NCBI RefSeq assembly: GCF_900100765.1
Contig: NZ_FNFO01000001.1
Coordinates: 372,001 to 436,000 of the forward strand
DNA from: Catalinimonas alkaloidigena
Lineage (GTDB): Bacteria; Bacteroidota; Bacteroidia; Cytophagales; Flexibacteraceae
Direction of reading: 5' to 3'
Length of the DNA: 64,000 bases
In this document: positions 34,642 to 42,886 of the stretch, in pieces
Layout of the letters: each line of letters starts with the position of its first letter
Numbering within the stretch: position 1 is the first letter of the stretch
Notes under the pieces: generated by a model
Databases searched by the model: none
What the model saw: only the letters and a program-made list of their open reading frames with translations
What the model was told of the DNA's origin: nothing
Position numbers and translations under genes: made by a program

Positions 34642-36475
34642 TTAATGGGCCAGAATCATTTTTTTCGTATCGACCGTTCGACCGTCGACAATGAGCTGAT
34701 AAAGGTAGGTGCCCGACGGCAGCTGGCCGACTTCAACACTGATTTCGCCTTCGCCTCGGTCGAGCGTTACCTGTTGAAAGACTTCCTGGCCTAGTATGGA
34801 CACAACCCGCAGTTGCGCCGACTGCGCGCTGGCCGGCACCTGGTAACGGATGAGCGTAGTACCGTTGGCGGGATTAGGTTGATTTTGCCATAGGCGGGCT
34901 TTCACCGCAGCAGACGTTGTGGGCGAAAGACCTAACGTCTGGCGCAGGGCGGTCAGTTCGTCTTGCAGCGCTTCGTTCTGTGATTTCAGCTCTTTTACCG
35001 CATTGATCAGCAGGTAGGTCATGGCGTTGGCGTCGTAGTCGAGATACGTTTCTTCCGCGCCGGTGGTGTCTTGGTAAGTCCACTCGCCGACCATGTACGG
35101 AGCCACCTCCTGCACCTCCTGGGCGATGATCCCGACAAACTCTTCGTCGGTAGAAAGCCCCGCCTTCCCGTTGTACCGGTAGCGGACGGGACGGATCTGG
35201 TCGATCACTGCCAGACCTTCTTCGAACGGACGAATGTCTTTTTTCAGGCGCTTGTCGGACGCCACCGTCCAGGCACTGGAACCTGGTTTGGCCGCCGAGT
35301 TGGCGTTGACGTGCAGGCGGTACGACGGAGCGGTGGTGCCGATGCCCACGTTGGTGTTAGCCGTGGCCCCGTTAGTGCCGGAGACGGAACCGAGCACCAG
35401 CGCGTTGCTGGCGGTGACGTAAGCACGGTAGCCGATGGCCGAGGCGTTGCTCAAGTTGGGATTGGTACGGCTATACGAACCTATAAAAGTATTACCTGAA
35501 CCCGTGGTACTGCCTTGCCCAGAAAAATAGCCGAAATAGGCATTGTATCTTCCCGTTGTGTTATCTGGCCCAGCCACGGTGCCGAAGAACGAGTTGGCGA
35601 TTCCGGTCGTGTTGCTTTCTCCAGCTCTGTAGCCGACCGAGGTACCGTATATGCCTCCGGTATTGTTCCCGCTGGCCCCTTGCCCAATGAATGTATTGTA
35701 CCCACCGGTAGTAGTTCGGTAACCCGCCCCATCACCCAAGAACGTATTGCTGCTGGCTGTTGTGTTGTTGTAGCCGGCTACGTTCCCGATAAAGGTGTTG
35801 CGGTCTCCGGTTGTGGTGGACCAACCGGTAGAGTTGCCCAGAAAGGTGTTCAAACTACCGATCGTGACGCGCCCCGAGTAATTACCAAGAAAAATATTGT
35901 TGCTGCCGCTGCTTCCGACACCGGCTCCATTTCCCATAAGGATGTTGTATTGTCCACTGCTGTGATAACCAGCCTCGACGCCTATGGTAATGTTATAATC
36001 TGTAGAAGCTTCCGCACCTGCGTTGTTCCCAATTAGAATGTTGAAATCCCCATAAATACCTGAAGCATCCTGGTTGCCTCGTGCCGCACCGGCGCCAAGA
36101 ATAACATTATTACTGCCTTGCAGGAAAAGGCCTGCTTTCGCGCCGACAAACGTATTATAGCTTCCCGAATATGTATTTGTACCACTTATAGCTTCCCGAA
36201 TATGTATTTGTACCACTTTTTGCCCCGATATAGGTATTATCTGTACCTGTTTCGTTGGTCACTCCAGCCTGGAACCCAAAAGAGGCATTGTAGGAGCCGG
36301 TTTGGTTATCGCTCCCCGCGCCTTCGCCTACGTGTGTATTCTGGCTACCCGTCGTATTATTATAACCAGCATAGAGACCGGCAAAGTAATTACCTGATTG
36401 AGCGTGTACGGTATGATTGCCTAAAAGGACACTCCCTGCGAAAAGGAGGAGGAGGTAAAAAGAAATGGTTTTCAT
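34642..36475 (-). pseudogene. frameshifted phage-tail-like surface protein with S74 intramolecular chaperone domain and T9SS sorting tail
   Basis: The gene starts at the ATG at 36475 ('MKTISFYLLLLFAGSVLLGNHTVHAQ'). It encodes a long run of G-x-x-N-T-x-x-G repeats ('NTYIGAKSGTNTYSG', 'NTFLGDGAGYRTTTGGYN'), an S74 chaperone-of-endosialidase domain ('SDKRLKKDIRPFEEGLAVID'), a short coiled coil and a type A T9SS sorting domain ('LPSGTYLYQLIVDGRTVDTK'). A 31-bp tandem duplication at 36157-36218 shifts the frame, so the product stops at about 106 residues. Removing one copy leaves exactly 601 codons in one frame, the intact 600-aa protein. S74 domains trimerise fibres and then cut themselves off. 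The intact protein would be a secreted trimeric fibre. The shift could be a mutation, a reversible switch or an assembly error. Confidence 0.85.
36157..36218. repeat. 31-bp perfect tandem duplication inside the fibre gene
   Basis: Two identical 31-base copies, 36157-36187 and 36188-36218, lie head to tail. Each encodes part of one protein repeat (SGTNTYSGSY). Because 31 is not a multiple of 3, the second copy shifts the reading frame of the fibre gene. Confidence 0.92.
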
Positions 36476-36785
36476 GTGTGAAAAGAATGAGTGTGTTGTG
36501 AATGAGTAAAGTGAAAACAGAGGAATCTCGGGACGGAACGTGAAGTCCATCCGGGTAAGCGTGAAGCAAGAGGGTCAGAAGCGGTTGGAACGAGGGCACT
36601 GCGTACGGTGATCTACCGTATGCAGCCGTCAGAAAGCGCGCGCCAGAGTCAGGAGAAGCGCTACCGGCGGGGCGGAAGCAGGAGAAAGGGATGTAGATGG
36701 CTCATGAGGTAGGAAGGTTTCATGAGTAGAATCGGAAAGCCGGAACGAATTGGCTCACGGTTTCGTGAAAATAGTTGAGAAATAT
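36476..36785. other. intergenic region upstream of the fibre gene
   Basis: No gene is seen in these 310 bases between the kinase gene and the fibre gene, both on the minus strand. It contains an inverted repeat tacggt-gatct-accgta at 36604-36620 and the conserved bipartite element at 36725-36758. Confidence 0.55.
36725..36758 (-). promoter_or_regulatory. conserved bipartite element, copy 1 (possible ECF promoter of the fibre gene)
   Basis: On the plus strand the element reads AGTAGAATCGGAAA, 12 bases, then TGGCTCAC; a G follows. The second copy at 41475-41508 has the same blocks with one mismatch and identical spacing. Read on the minus strand it is GTGAGCCA-N16-CGATTCTACT, like a -35/-10 pair, 250 bases upstream of the fibre gene ATG. 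Confidence 0.55.
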
Positions 36786-39407
36786 TCAGAGGGCATCGGC
36801 GCTGGTCTGTAACGAGTCGGGGAGCGTAGTGCGGAGCGAATCGGCCTGTACGGTTCGGCCTTGGGCCCGGTACACCGCCGCAAGTTGCTGACGGGTAGCG
36901 GCCTGCAGCGGATAGTCGGGCGGCAGGGATGCTTCCCGGATGCGCAGGGCTGTTTGCGTGTGCTTTTCGGCTTGCGGGAGGTCTCCGGCGCGGAGTGCGG
37001 TTTCGCCCAGACTGGCGTAGGTAACGGCTACCGCCGGGTGGTTTTCTGGATAGACGGCGGCATTGACGTCCAGCGCCTGTTGCAGGTACGCTTGTGCCTG
37101 CGCGTATTCCCCACGTTGCGCGTGCAGCGTTCCCAGGTCGTTGTAGCGCATGGCCACCAGCGGATGCACCTCTCCAAAAAGCGATTTGGCCACGGCCAGC
37201 GACTGCTGGTACCGTGTTTCGGCCGAATCGAGTTGGTGGAGGTAGTAAAACGTTTTGCCGTACATGCCCGTCACAATGGCCACGGCCATGTGGGTATCGC
37301 CGAACAGTTCCAGCACCATGGGCAAGGCCTGCTGATAGACTTCATTGGCTTCCCGGTATTTCCCCTGTTCCACCAAATTGCCACCCAGGCTGTTCAGGTT
37401 ACTGGCGACGGCCGGGTGAGGACCTCGTACCAGCGCCCGACTCAGCGCCACCAGGCGCCGGAATAGCGCCTCGGCTTCTTGCAATTGGCCTTGCTTTTGG
37501 AGGATGGACGCCAGCGTCTGCAAACTCTCAACGTGTTCGGTCGTGGAGTCGGCCCGGCGCTCTTCTTCAATGCCAATCACCTGCCGGATGGTCGTTTCGG
37601 CCTCTTCGTAGTTTCCCTGCGCACTCAGAACCGCCGCCAGATTGCGTAACGCGCTGAGGTACAATGTATCTTGTTGATTTGTCAGGTTCGGGATACGTGC
37701 TTCGTACAACGCTTTCGCCTGACGCATGTACGTCTCGGCTTTGGGATACTGCCCGGCGTAGGTATACAGTTGCCCGAGTTCATGCGCGTGGAAGGCCCGC
37801 AGCACCGGATTGGCCTCGGGGAGGCTGTCCAGCACCACCATCGCTTCTTCCAGGAGGGCCTGAGCACTGTCGAGTTGACTCAGGTTGGTGTACACCGCGC
37901 TGATGGTAGTCAGCAGTTGCACCTGCAGTTCCGGTTGCGTTCGAAAATGGCGGGCGCGTTGTGCCCCGCGCGCCAGCAGATCGTAGGCCGTGAGCGTATC
38001 GCCCTGCGCTTCTTCCGGCGACCCCGCAATAAACAAACTCGTCAGAAAGTCGGTGGTCTGTTCCGCTTTGGCGGCTTCCAGACGAGCCCGTGCCGCTTCC
38101 TGTTCGGCGCGGGTGCGGGCTTTGGTGATGTTGTACGTGTAAAAAACGGTGAAGCCGATCAGCGCGACAACGGCCGCTGCGCCTGCCACTACGGCCCCGG
38201 TATGGCGTTGCACCAATTTCCGCGTGCGGTACGCCAGCGATTGTGGGCGAGCCAGGATGGGTTGCTGGTTTAGGTAGCGCTCCAGGTCGTCGGCCAGGTC
38301 GGCCGCGGAAGCGTACCGGCGGTTCGGCTCTTTTTCCAGTGCCTTCAGCACGATGGTATCCAGGTCGCCGCGCAACTGCCGGGCCGTGATGCCGTGCGGT
38401 GCGTCGACCGGGTGGCGCTCCACCGGGTGGCGTTCCACCGGGTGGCGTTCCACCGGGTGGCGTTCCACCATGCGGCTGGGCGCGAGCGGTTCGCGGTTCA
38501 CAACGGCTTGCTCCAGTTCCGACAAGCTCAACTGCTTCAGTTCGTAGGCCGGGTGGCCCGTCAGCAGCCGGTAGAGAATCAGGCCCAGTTGGTACAGGTC
38601 CGTGGCGGTGGTGATGGGCGCACCCGTGATCTGTTCGGGCGCAGCATGGTCGGGCGTCATCAGAAAGTGGCCTTCTTGCGTCAGCGCCAGACTTTGATCC
38701 CGGTCTTCGCGCAACAACTTGGCAATGCCAAAGTCGAGCAGTTTGACTTCGCCTTCGTGGGTGACCAGGAGGTTCATCGGCTTCAGGTCGCGGTGCACCA
38801 CCAAGTTCTGGTGCGCGTAATGCAGCGCCCGGCAGACGGTGATCAGCAGTTCGAGCCGTGCACGCAGCGGCAGGTTGCGTTCGCGGCAGTAGGCTTCCAG
38901 CGGTTGCCCTTCTACGTACTCCATCACAAAATACGGCCGACCGTCGTCGGTTACGCCGCCGTCGTACAGGCGGGCGATGTGCGGATGCTGCAACGAAGCC
39001 AGAATCTGCCGCTCGTAATGAAAGCGCCGCAACACGTTGTTGGTGTCGATGCCGCGCTTCAGGATCTTCAACGCGACGCGCTGGGCAAATTGCCCGTCGG
39101 CCCGCTCGGCGAGGTAGACCATTGCCATGCCGCCTTCGCCCAGGGGTTGCACAATGCGGTACGCGCCTACCTGATCGGCTTCGTTCAGCGTGCCCTTGTC
39201 CGACAGCACGTCGGCCAGCGACAGGTGCAGCTGATCGAAGAAGTCGAACGCCTCGTCGCTTTCGGCCAGCAGTTGGCTGAGGGCGGCCGCCTCGGCGGGA
39301 CGGGTCGCCTGCAGGTCGTGCAGAAAACGGGTGCGCTCCTGTCCCGACATCGCCAGAACCGTATCGTAGAGCGCTTGCAGGGCTTGCCACTGTTCGGCGT
39401 TCATCAT
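36786..39407 (-). CDS. membrane-bound serine/threonine protein kinase with C-terminal TPR domain
   Basis: I choose the ATG at 39407 ('MMNAEQWQALQALYDTVLAM'), giving 873 aa. The kinase domain (about 80-370) has the glycine loop 'LGEGGMAMVYLAE', the lysine in 'VALKILKRG', the catalytic loop 'VVHRDLKPMNLL', the DFG motif in 'LLDFGIAKLL' and 'HAAPEQITG'. A membrane helix ('GAVVAGAAAVVALIGFTVFYTYN') then leads to an extracytoplasmic TPR array up to the C-terminus. Four tandem 'ERHPV'-type repeats sit in the kinase C-lobe. The start overlaps the stop of the ECF sigma gene by four bases (39404-39407), so kinase and sigma factor are made together. The kinase probably senses an envelope signal through its TPRs and modifies the sigma factor or a partner. 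That is inference from similar pairs. Confidence 0.93.
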   Translation of the reverse strand: MMNAEQWQALQALYDTVLAMSGQERTRFLHDLQATRPAEAAALSQLLAESDEAFDFFDQLHLSLADVLSDKGTLNEADQVGAYRIVQPLGEGGMAMVYLAERADGQFAQRVALKILKRGIDTNNVLRRFHYERQILASLQHPHIARLYDGGVTDDGRPYFVMEYVEGQPLEAYCRERNLPLRARLELLITVCRALHYAHQNLVVHRDLKPMNLLVTHEGEVKLLDFGIAKLLREDRDQSLALTQEGHFLMTPDHAAPEQITGAPITTATDLYQLGLILYRLLTGHPAYELKQLSLSELEQAVVNREPLAPSRMVERHPVERHPVERHPVERHPVDAPHGITARQLRGDLDTIVLKALEKEPNRRYASAADLADDLERYLNQQPILARPQSLAYRTRKLVQRHTGAVVAGAAAVVALIGFTVFYTYNITKARTRAEQEAARARLEAAKAEQTTDFLTSLFIAGSPEEAQGDTLTAYDLLARGAQRARHFRTQPELQVQLLTTISAVYTNLSQLDSAQALLEEAMVVLDSLPEANPVLRAFHAHELGQLYTYAGQYPKAETYMRQAKALYEARIPNLTNQQDTLYLSALRNLAAVLSAQGNYEEAETTIRQVIGIEEERRADSTTEHVESLQTLASILQKQGQLQEAEALFRRLVALSRALVRGPHPAVASNLNSLGGNLVEQGKYREANEVYQQALPMVLELFGDTHMAVAIVTGMYGKTFYYLHQLDSAETRYQQSLAVAKSLFGEVHPLVAMRYNDLGTLHAQRGEYAQAQAYLQQALDVNAAVYPENHPAVAVTYASLGETALRAGDLPQAEKHTQTALRIREASLPPDYPLQAATRQQLAAVYRAQGRTVQADSLRTTLPDSLQTSADAL
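38407..38466. repeat. 4 x 15-bp in-frame minisatellite in the kinase gene
   Basis: Four head-to-tail 15-base units (accgggtggcg[ct]tcc on the plus strand) encode consecutive ERHPV/DRHPV-type pentapeptides, at about residues 315-334 of the kinase. Three of the four units are identical. Confidence 0.9.
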
Positions 39408-39973
39408 GAGGATTTCATTTGCTGGTAAAGCCAGGCGCGGGTCAGGTTCCAGTTGCGTTTGACCGTGGCCGGCGAGAGGCCCATGCCCGAAGCGGTTTCT
39501 TCGATGGTCATGCCCCCGAAGAAGCGGCACTCCACAATGCGGGCGCTGCGGGCGTCGATCTGTTCCAGTTTTTCGAGTGCGTCGTGCAAATCGGTCAGGT
39601 ACGTGGCCGTTTGGTCGGGGATGTCGAGTTCCCATTCGTGCAGGGAGATGGGGCCTTGCTTACCGCCTCGCTTCGCAGCTTGTTTGTGCCGCAGGTAGTC
39701 GATCAGCACGAAACGCATGGCGCGGGCGGCCATGCCGAAAAACTGGTTGCGGCATTCCCACGAAACAGATTCCTGATCGATCAGCCGAAGGTACACTTCG
39801 TGGACCAGCGCCGTGGTTTGCAGGGTCTGATCCGTCCCGACGCCGACCTGCCGCCGGATGCGGCGCGCTACCTGCCGCAGTTCCTGGTAGACGAACGTGT
39901 AGAGTTGATTGTACGCGGAGGTGTCGCCGTCGCTGCCCCGCTGGAGCAGCTGCGTAATCTGAGCGGGAGCCAT
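39404..39973 (-). CDS. ECF-type RNA polymerase sigma factor
   Basis: This 189-aa cytoplasmic sigma factor has region 2 at 'YNQLYTFVYQELRQVARRIRRQ' to 'VHEVYLRLIDQESVSWECRNQFFGMAARAMRFVL' in part. Region 4 is at 'EKLEQIDARSARIVECRFFGGMTIEETASGMGLSPATVKRNWNLTRAWL' in part, with the helix-turn-helix 'MTIEETASGMGLSPATVKRN'. It is of the PF07638 type ('Sigma70_ECF'), which is often linked to Ser/Thr kinases in Acidobacteria and Planctomycetes. There is no anti-sigma factor next to it; the coupled kinase gene takes that place, which suggests control by phosphorylation. Its targets may be the two flanking surface-protein genes with the shared upstream element. Confidence 0.93.
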   Translation of the reverse strand: MAPAQITQLLQRGSDGDTSAYNQLYTFVYQELRQVARRIRRQVGVGTDQTLQTTALVHEVYLRLIDQESVSWECRNQFFGMAARAMRFVLIDYLRHKQAAKRGGKQGPISLHEWELDIPDQTATYLTDLHDALEKLEQIDARSARIVECRFFGGMTIEETASGMGLSPATVKRNWNLTRAWLYQQMKSS

Positions 39974-40120
39974 ACGTTAAACCAATGCTTGGAGTGGAAA
40001 GGGCTCGCCACCAGTTGCACACCACGCAGCGTACCCTTAAGGCGGACAATATAGTACTCTCATCGAATAATAAGTTAACGCGACTTAAAAAAACAGGGAG
40101 TTGGTGCGGGACGAAGGGCG

Positions 40121-40157
40121 AAAAATACCTGCCCCGGGAAATCCCTGGTGGGGCAGG
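40121..40157 (-). terminator. intrinsic terminator of the beta-helix lipoprotein gene
   Basis: The arms cctgcccc and ggggcagg, read on the minus strand, are followed by tattttt. It lies 20 bases past the stop codon of the lipoprotein gene. Confidence 0.75.
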
Positions 40158-40176
40158 CCTCTCGCTGGTGTTGCTT

Positions 40177-41385
40177 CTATCCGCCGTAGCAGTAGGTGCC
40201 GCCGACCGATTCTGTCGTGATGGAATCGTAACCCAGGTTTGGATTTTGGGTTTGGGAACCGGGGTTGTAATTGGGCTTGGGCGCATCGTAGAACACACAC
40301 GTGCCGATGTGCCGGAACGTGGTGTTGGTGACCGACAGGGCCGGGTTCGACCACATGTAAATTGCACCCGGCCACTTGGCGGAGCCGGCGTACTCGATCA
40401 CGGCGTTCTGAATCCGGTTTTGTGGCGATTTCGTGAACCGAAATTCAAGGCCGCCCCACGAGCCCGCTACCTTGTTCACCCCGGTGAAGGTGATAGGGGC
40501 GATGACGGAACCCACAGCTACCAGGCTGCTGGCGTCGCTTTCGCCGATCTGTATGCCTGTTCCGTTTTCGAACTCAATGGTCACGCCGGGTTCCAGCGTC
40601 AGCGTAGCGGCCCCCAGCTGCAGGTCGTCGCCCTCGGCACTGACCCGGTACGGTGCGCTGAGCGCCTTCCAGGTCTGGTCTTCCACCAGCCGATGTCCGC
40701 CTTTGCTGCCCAACACCCGGATGGCATCCGTTGCGTTGCCCGTAAAATTCCCGCCCGAAATATGCCCGGCGATGGGGGCGCTGATGTACATCGGCATCTC
40801 GCACTGGGTGATGGTTGTGTTGTCGATGGTCACGTCATAATTCGAGTACGTGGCGTCGATGCCGTAGGCCGCACTCCCGGTAATGGTGCAGTCGCTCATG
40901 CGGAGTTTCGTGCCTGACCAGAGAATGAGGGCGGCTTCGTTGCCGTTGCTGTTGAAGGCCCCGCCACCGGCGTATTCGATGGTGCAGTGGCGCAGTTCGT
41001 TTTTGACGTCGGCGCTGTAGGAGATCACGCCCTTCCACGCGCCGGGCAGTTGGTCTTCGCCAGTGAGGACGATGGGTTTTTCTTCGGTGCCGGCCGCCTG
41101 GATGGAGCCGTCTTCGTAGATGCGCAGACCGGCATCGGAGGCAAACTGGATGACCACGCCCGGCGCCAGCGTCAGGTCGCCGCGCACGTTGACGACGCAG
41201 GAGGCAATGTAGTCTACGCCCGCGCCCCGGTCTTCGAGCGTGAGGGATTCGCCTTTGGCCACCAGGTCACACTCGAGCGTAAGGGGCTCGGCCACCGGCT
41301 CCACGTTTTCTTTTTTACACGCCGCCAGCAACGACAGCAGCACCATTCCATAACACCAGATTGAGTAATTCACGATTGCGTTCAT
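40177..41385 (-). CDS. right-handed parallel beta-helix lipoprotein
   Basis: I choose the ATG at 41385 ('MNAIVNYSIWCYGMVLLSLLAACKKE'), giving 402 aa. The lipobox 'LLAAC' marks an outer-membrane lipoprotein. The mature part is a series of beta-helix coils with two similar blocks. Both have 'LTLAPGVVIQFASDAGLRIYEDGSIQAAG'-like and 'LTLEPGVTIEFENGTGIQIGE' segments, each followed by 'ENRIQNAVIEYAG'/'RHCTIEYAGGG'-type coils. Such folds bind or cut polysaccharides, but no catalytic residues are evident. It is divergent from the hydrolase gene, lies upstream of the sigma-kinase operon on the same strand with its own terminator, and has the conserved bipartite element 90 bases upstream. Confidence 0.85.
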   Translation of the reverse strand: MNAIVNYSIWCYGMVLLSLLAACKKENVEPVAEPLTLECDLVAKGESLTLEDRGAGVDYIASCVVNVRGDLTLAPGVVIQFASDAGLRIYEDGSIQAAGTEEKPIVLTGEDQLPGAWKGVISYSADVKNELRHCTIEYAGGGAFNSNGNEAALILWSGTKLRMSDCTITGSAAYGIDATYSNYDVTIDNTTITQCEMPMYISAPIAGHISGGNFTGNATDAIRVLGSKGGHRLVEDQTWKALSAPYRVSAEGDDLQLGAATLTLEPGVTIEFENGTGIQIGESDASSLVAVGSVIAPITFTGVNKVAGSWGGLEFRFTKSPQNRIQNAVIEYAGSAKWPGAIYMWSNPALSVTNTTFRHIGTCVFYDAPKPNYNPGSQTQNPNLGYDSITTESVGGTYCYGG

Positions 41386-41707
41386 TTGGTAGAAAACTGA
41401 CAATACAAAGTCGGGAAGGCTCGGTCGGCGCCTGCGGAAAGCGCGTGGTAACGGCCGACCGGCGATCCGTTGTCAGTAGAGTCGGAAAAGGGCAGGCAAG
41501 TGGCTCACGCGGCGCGAAAAAAGTGGTAAAAAAAAGTCGGGCGCCCGCTCGCTATCGTGCCTGAGCACGTTCTGAAAAAACACTTGTCTCCGCGCGAAAC
41601 GCCAGAGAAAGCGCTGACCACACGACCGAATGCGGACCGGCCGATCGCCTTGCGGCTAATGAGAATTTGCTAATTTAAGGGCCTACCTCACCCATACCCG
41701 TACCCGC
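41386..41707. other. divergent intergenic region of about 320 bp
   Basis: No gene is seen. It separates the beta-helix lipoprotein gene (minus) from the dienelactone hydrolase gene (plus) and contains copy 2 of the conserved bipartite element. For the plus-strand gene, TAATTTAA at about 41671, with TTG 18 bases before it, is a weak promoter candidate. Confidence 0.5.
41475..41508 (-). promoter_or_regulatory. conserved bipartite element, copy 2 (possible ECF promoter of the lipoprotein gene)
   Basis: On the plus strand the element reads AGTAGAGTCGGAAA, 12 bases, then TGGCTCAC, with a G following. It matches copy 1 at 36725-36758 in 21 of 22 block positions and in spacing. It lies 90 bases upstream of the lipoprotein ATG, on the minus strand. 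Confidence 0.55.
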
Positions 41708-42595
41708 ATGACCCACCTCAGAAAAGAAGACCTCAAGCAGGAAGTATTTGATCTGTACGACGATTACGCCCACAACCGGATCGACCGGCGTAGCTTCATG
41801 GAAAAGCTGTCTGTTTATGCCGTAGGCGGGCTTACCGTGACGTCGCTCATGAGTTTCCTGATGCCCGACTACAAAGGCGCGATCCAGGTCCGGTCCGACG
41901 ACACCCGGCTGCAGTCGTCGTTCATCACCTACCCCTCGCCCAAGGGGGGCGGTTCCATCAAAGCGTTGCTGTCCAAACCGGCGGCGGCCACCGGCAAACT
42001 CGGCGGTGTGGTGGTGGTGCACGAAAACCGGGGCCTGAATCCACACATTGAAGACGTGGCCCGACGGGCGGCGCTGGCAGGGTTCCTTTCGCTGGCACCG
42101 GATGCGCTCACGCCCCTGGGAGGCTACCCGGGCAGCGACGACGAAGGGCGCGCCCTGCAAAGCAAACGCGATCGTGACGAGATGCTGGAAGATTTTATAG
42201 CCGCCTACACAACCCTGAAAAACCATCCGGACTGCAACGGCAAGGTGGGCGTTGTGGGGTTCTGCTTCGGTGGATGGATCGCCAACATGATGGCCGTGCG
42301 CCTGCCCGAACTGGCGGCCGCGGTTCCGTTTTACGGTACACAACCGTCGCGCGAAGAGGTCGCGCGCATCCAGGCGCCTCTGCTTTTGCACTACGCCGCC
42401 CTCGACACCCGGGTAAACGAAGGCTGGCCCGCTTACGAGGCCGCCTTGAAGGAGGAAGGCAAGGCCTACACGGCCTACGTCTATCCGGACACCAACCACG
42501 GCTTTCATAACGATACCACCCCGCGCTACGACAAAGCAGCGGCCGAACTGGCCTGGCAGCGCACCGTAGACTTCTTCCGCCAGCAACTGACGTAG
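41708..42595 (+). CDS. dienelactone hydrolase family protein with Tat-like N-terminus
   Basis: This is a 295-aa alpha/beta hydrolase. The triad is visible: the nucleophile cysteine in '[11 protein letters not shown]' (where most hydrolases have serine), the aspartate in '[13 protein letters not shown]' and the histidine in 'DTNHGFHND'. Dienelactone hydrolases open cyclic enol lactones; relatives act on other carboxymethylene esters, so the substrate is open. The N-terminus has '[21 protein letters not shown]', resembling a twin-arginine signal, so the enzyme may be exported folded. It stands alone and is divergent from the lipoprotein gene. Confidence 0.88.
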   Translation: MTHLRKEDLKQEVFDLYDDYAHNRIDRRSFMEKLSVYAVGGLTVTSLMSFLMPDYKGAIQVRSDDTRLQSSFITYPSPKGGGSIKALLSKPAAATGKLGGVVVVHENRGLNPHIEDVARRAALAGFLSLAPDALTPLGGYPGSDDEGRALQSKRDRDEMLEDFIAAYTTLKNHPDCNGKVGVVGFCFGGWIANMMAVRLPELAAAVPFYGTQPSREEVARIQAPLLLHYAALDTRVNEGWPAYEAALKEEGKAYTAYVYPDTNHGFHNDTTPRYDKAAAELAWQRTVDFFRQQLT

Positions 42596-42637
42596 CCCCG
42601 GCAGGCATTTGACTTTTGATAAGTTGAGAACCGCCCG

Positions 42638-42886
42638 TTACTGCCGGTGCACCGGGTTGTCGCAATTGGCCTTGTGGAGCATGTCCGAGCCTTCGCCGTT
42701 GTACCACAGCACGTATTCGCACCCTTCGTGGCGTACCGTTTTCAGGTAATTGACCCGGTAACCATCTTCCGTATAATCGCCGGTCGGTGGGGGCGGGGGC
42801 GTCGAATGACACGCGGTTGCCAGCAAACCGGCAAGGCCAAACCACAGCACGGCGACCGTGCGCCCTCTCAAAGCAACGTGTCTCAT
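42638..42886 (-). CDS. small lipoprotein, unknown function
   Basis: I choose the ATG at 42886 ('MRHVALRGRTVAVLWFGLAGLLATACHS'), giving 82 aa. The lipobox 'LATAC' marks a lipoprotein, and a proline run ('HSTPPPPPTGD') follows as a linker. The rest, 'YVLWYNGEGSDMLHKANC' in part, carries two further cysteines (in 'GCEYV' and 'ANCDN') that could form a disulfide. I do not recognise the family. The start overlaps the stop of the DUF2490 gene by four bases (ATGA, 42883-42886), so it is translationally coupled to it. Confidence 0.7.
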   Translation of the reverse strand: MRHVALRGRTVAVLWFGLAGLLATACHSTPPPPPTGDYTEDGYRVNYLKTVRHEGCEYVLWYNGEGSDMLHKANCDNPVHRQ

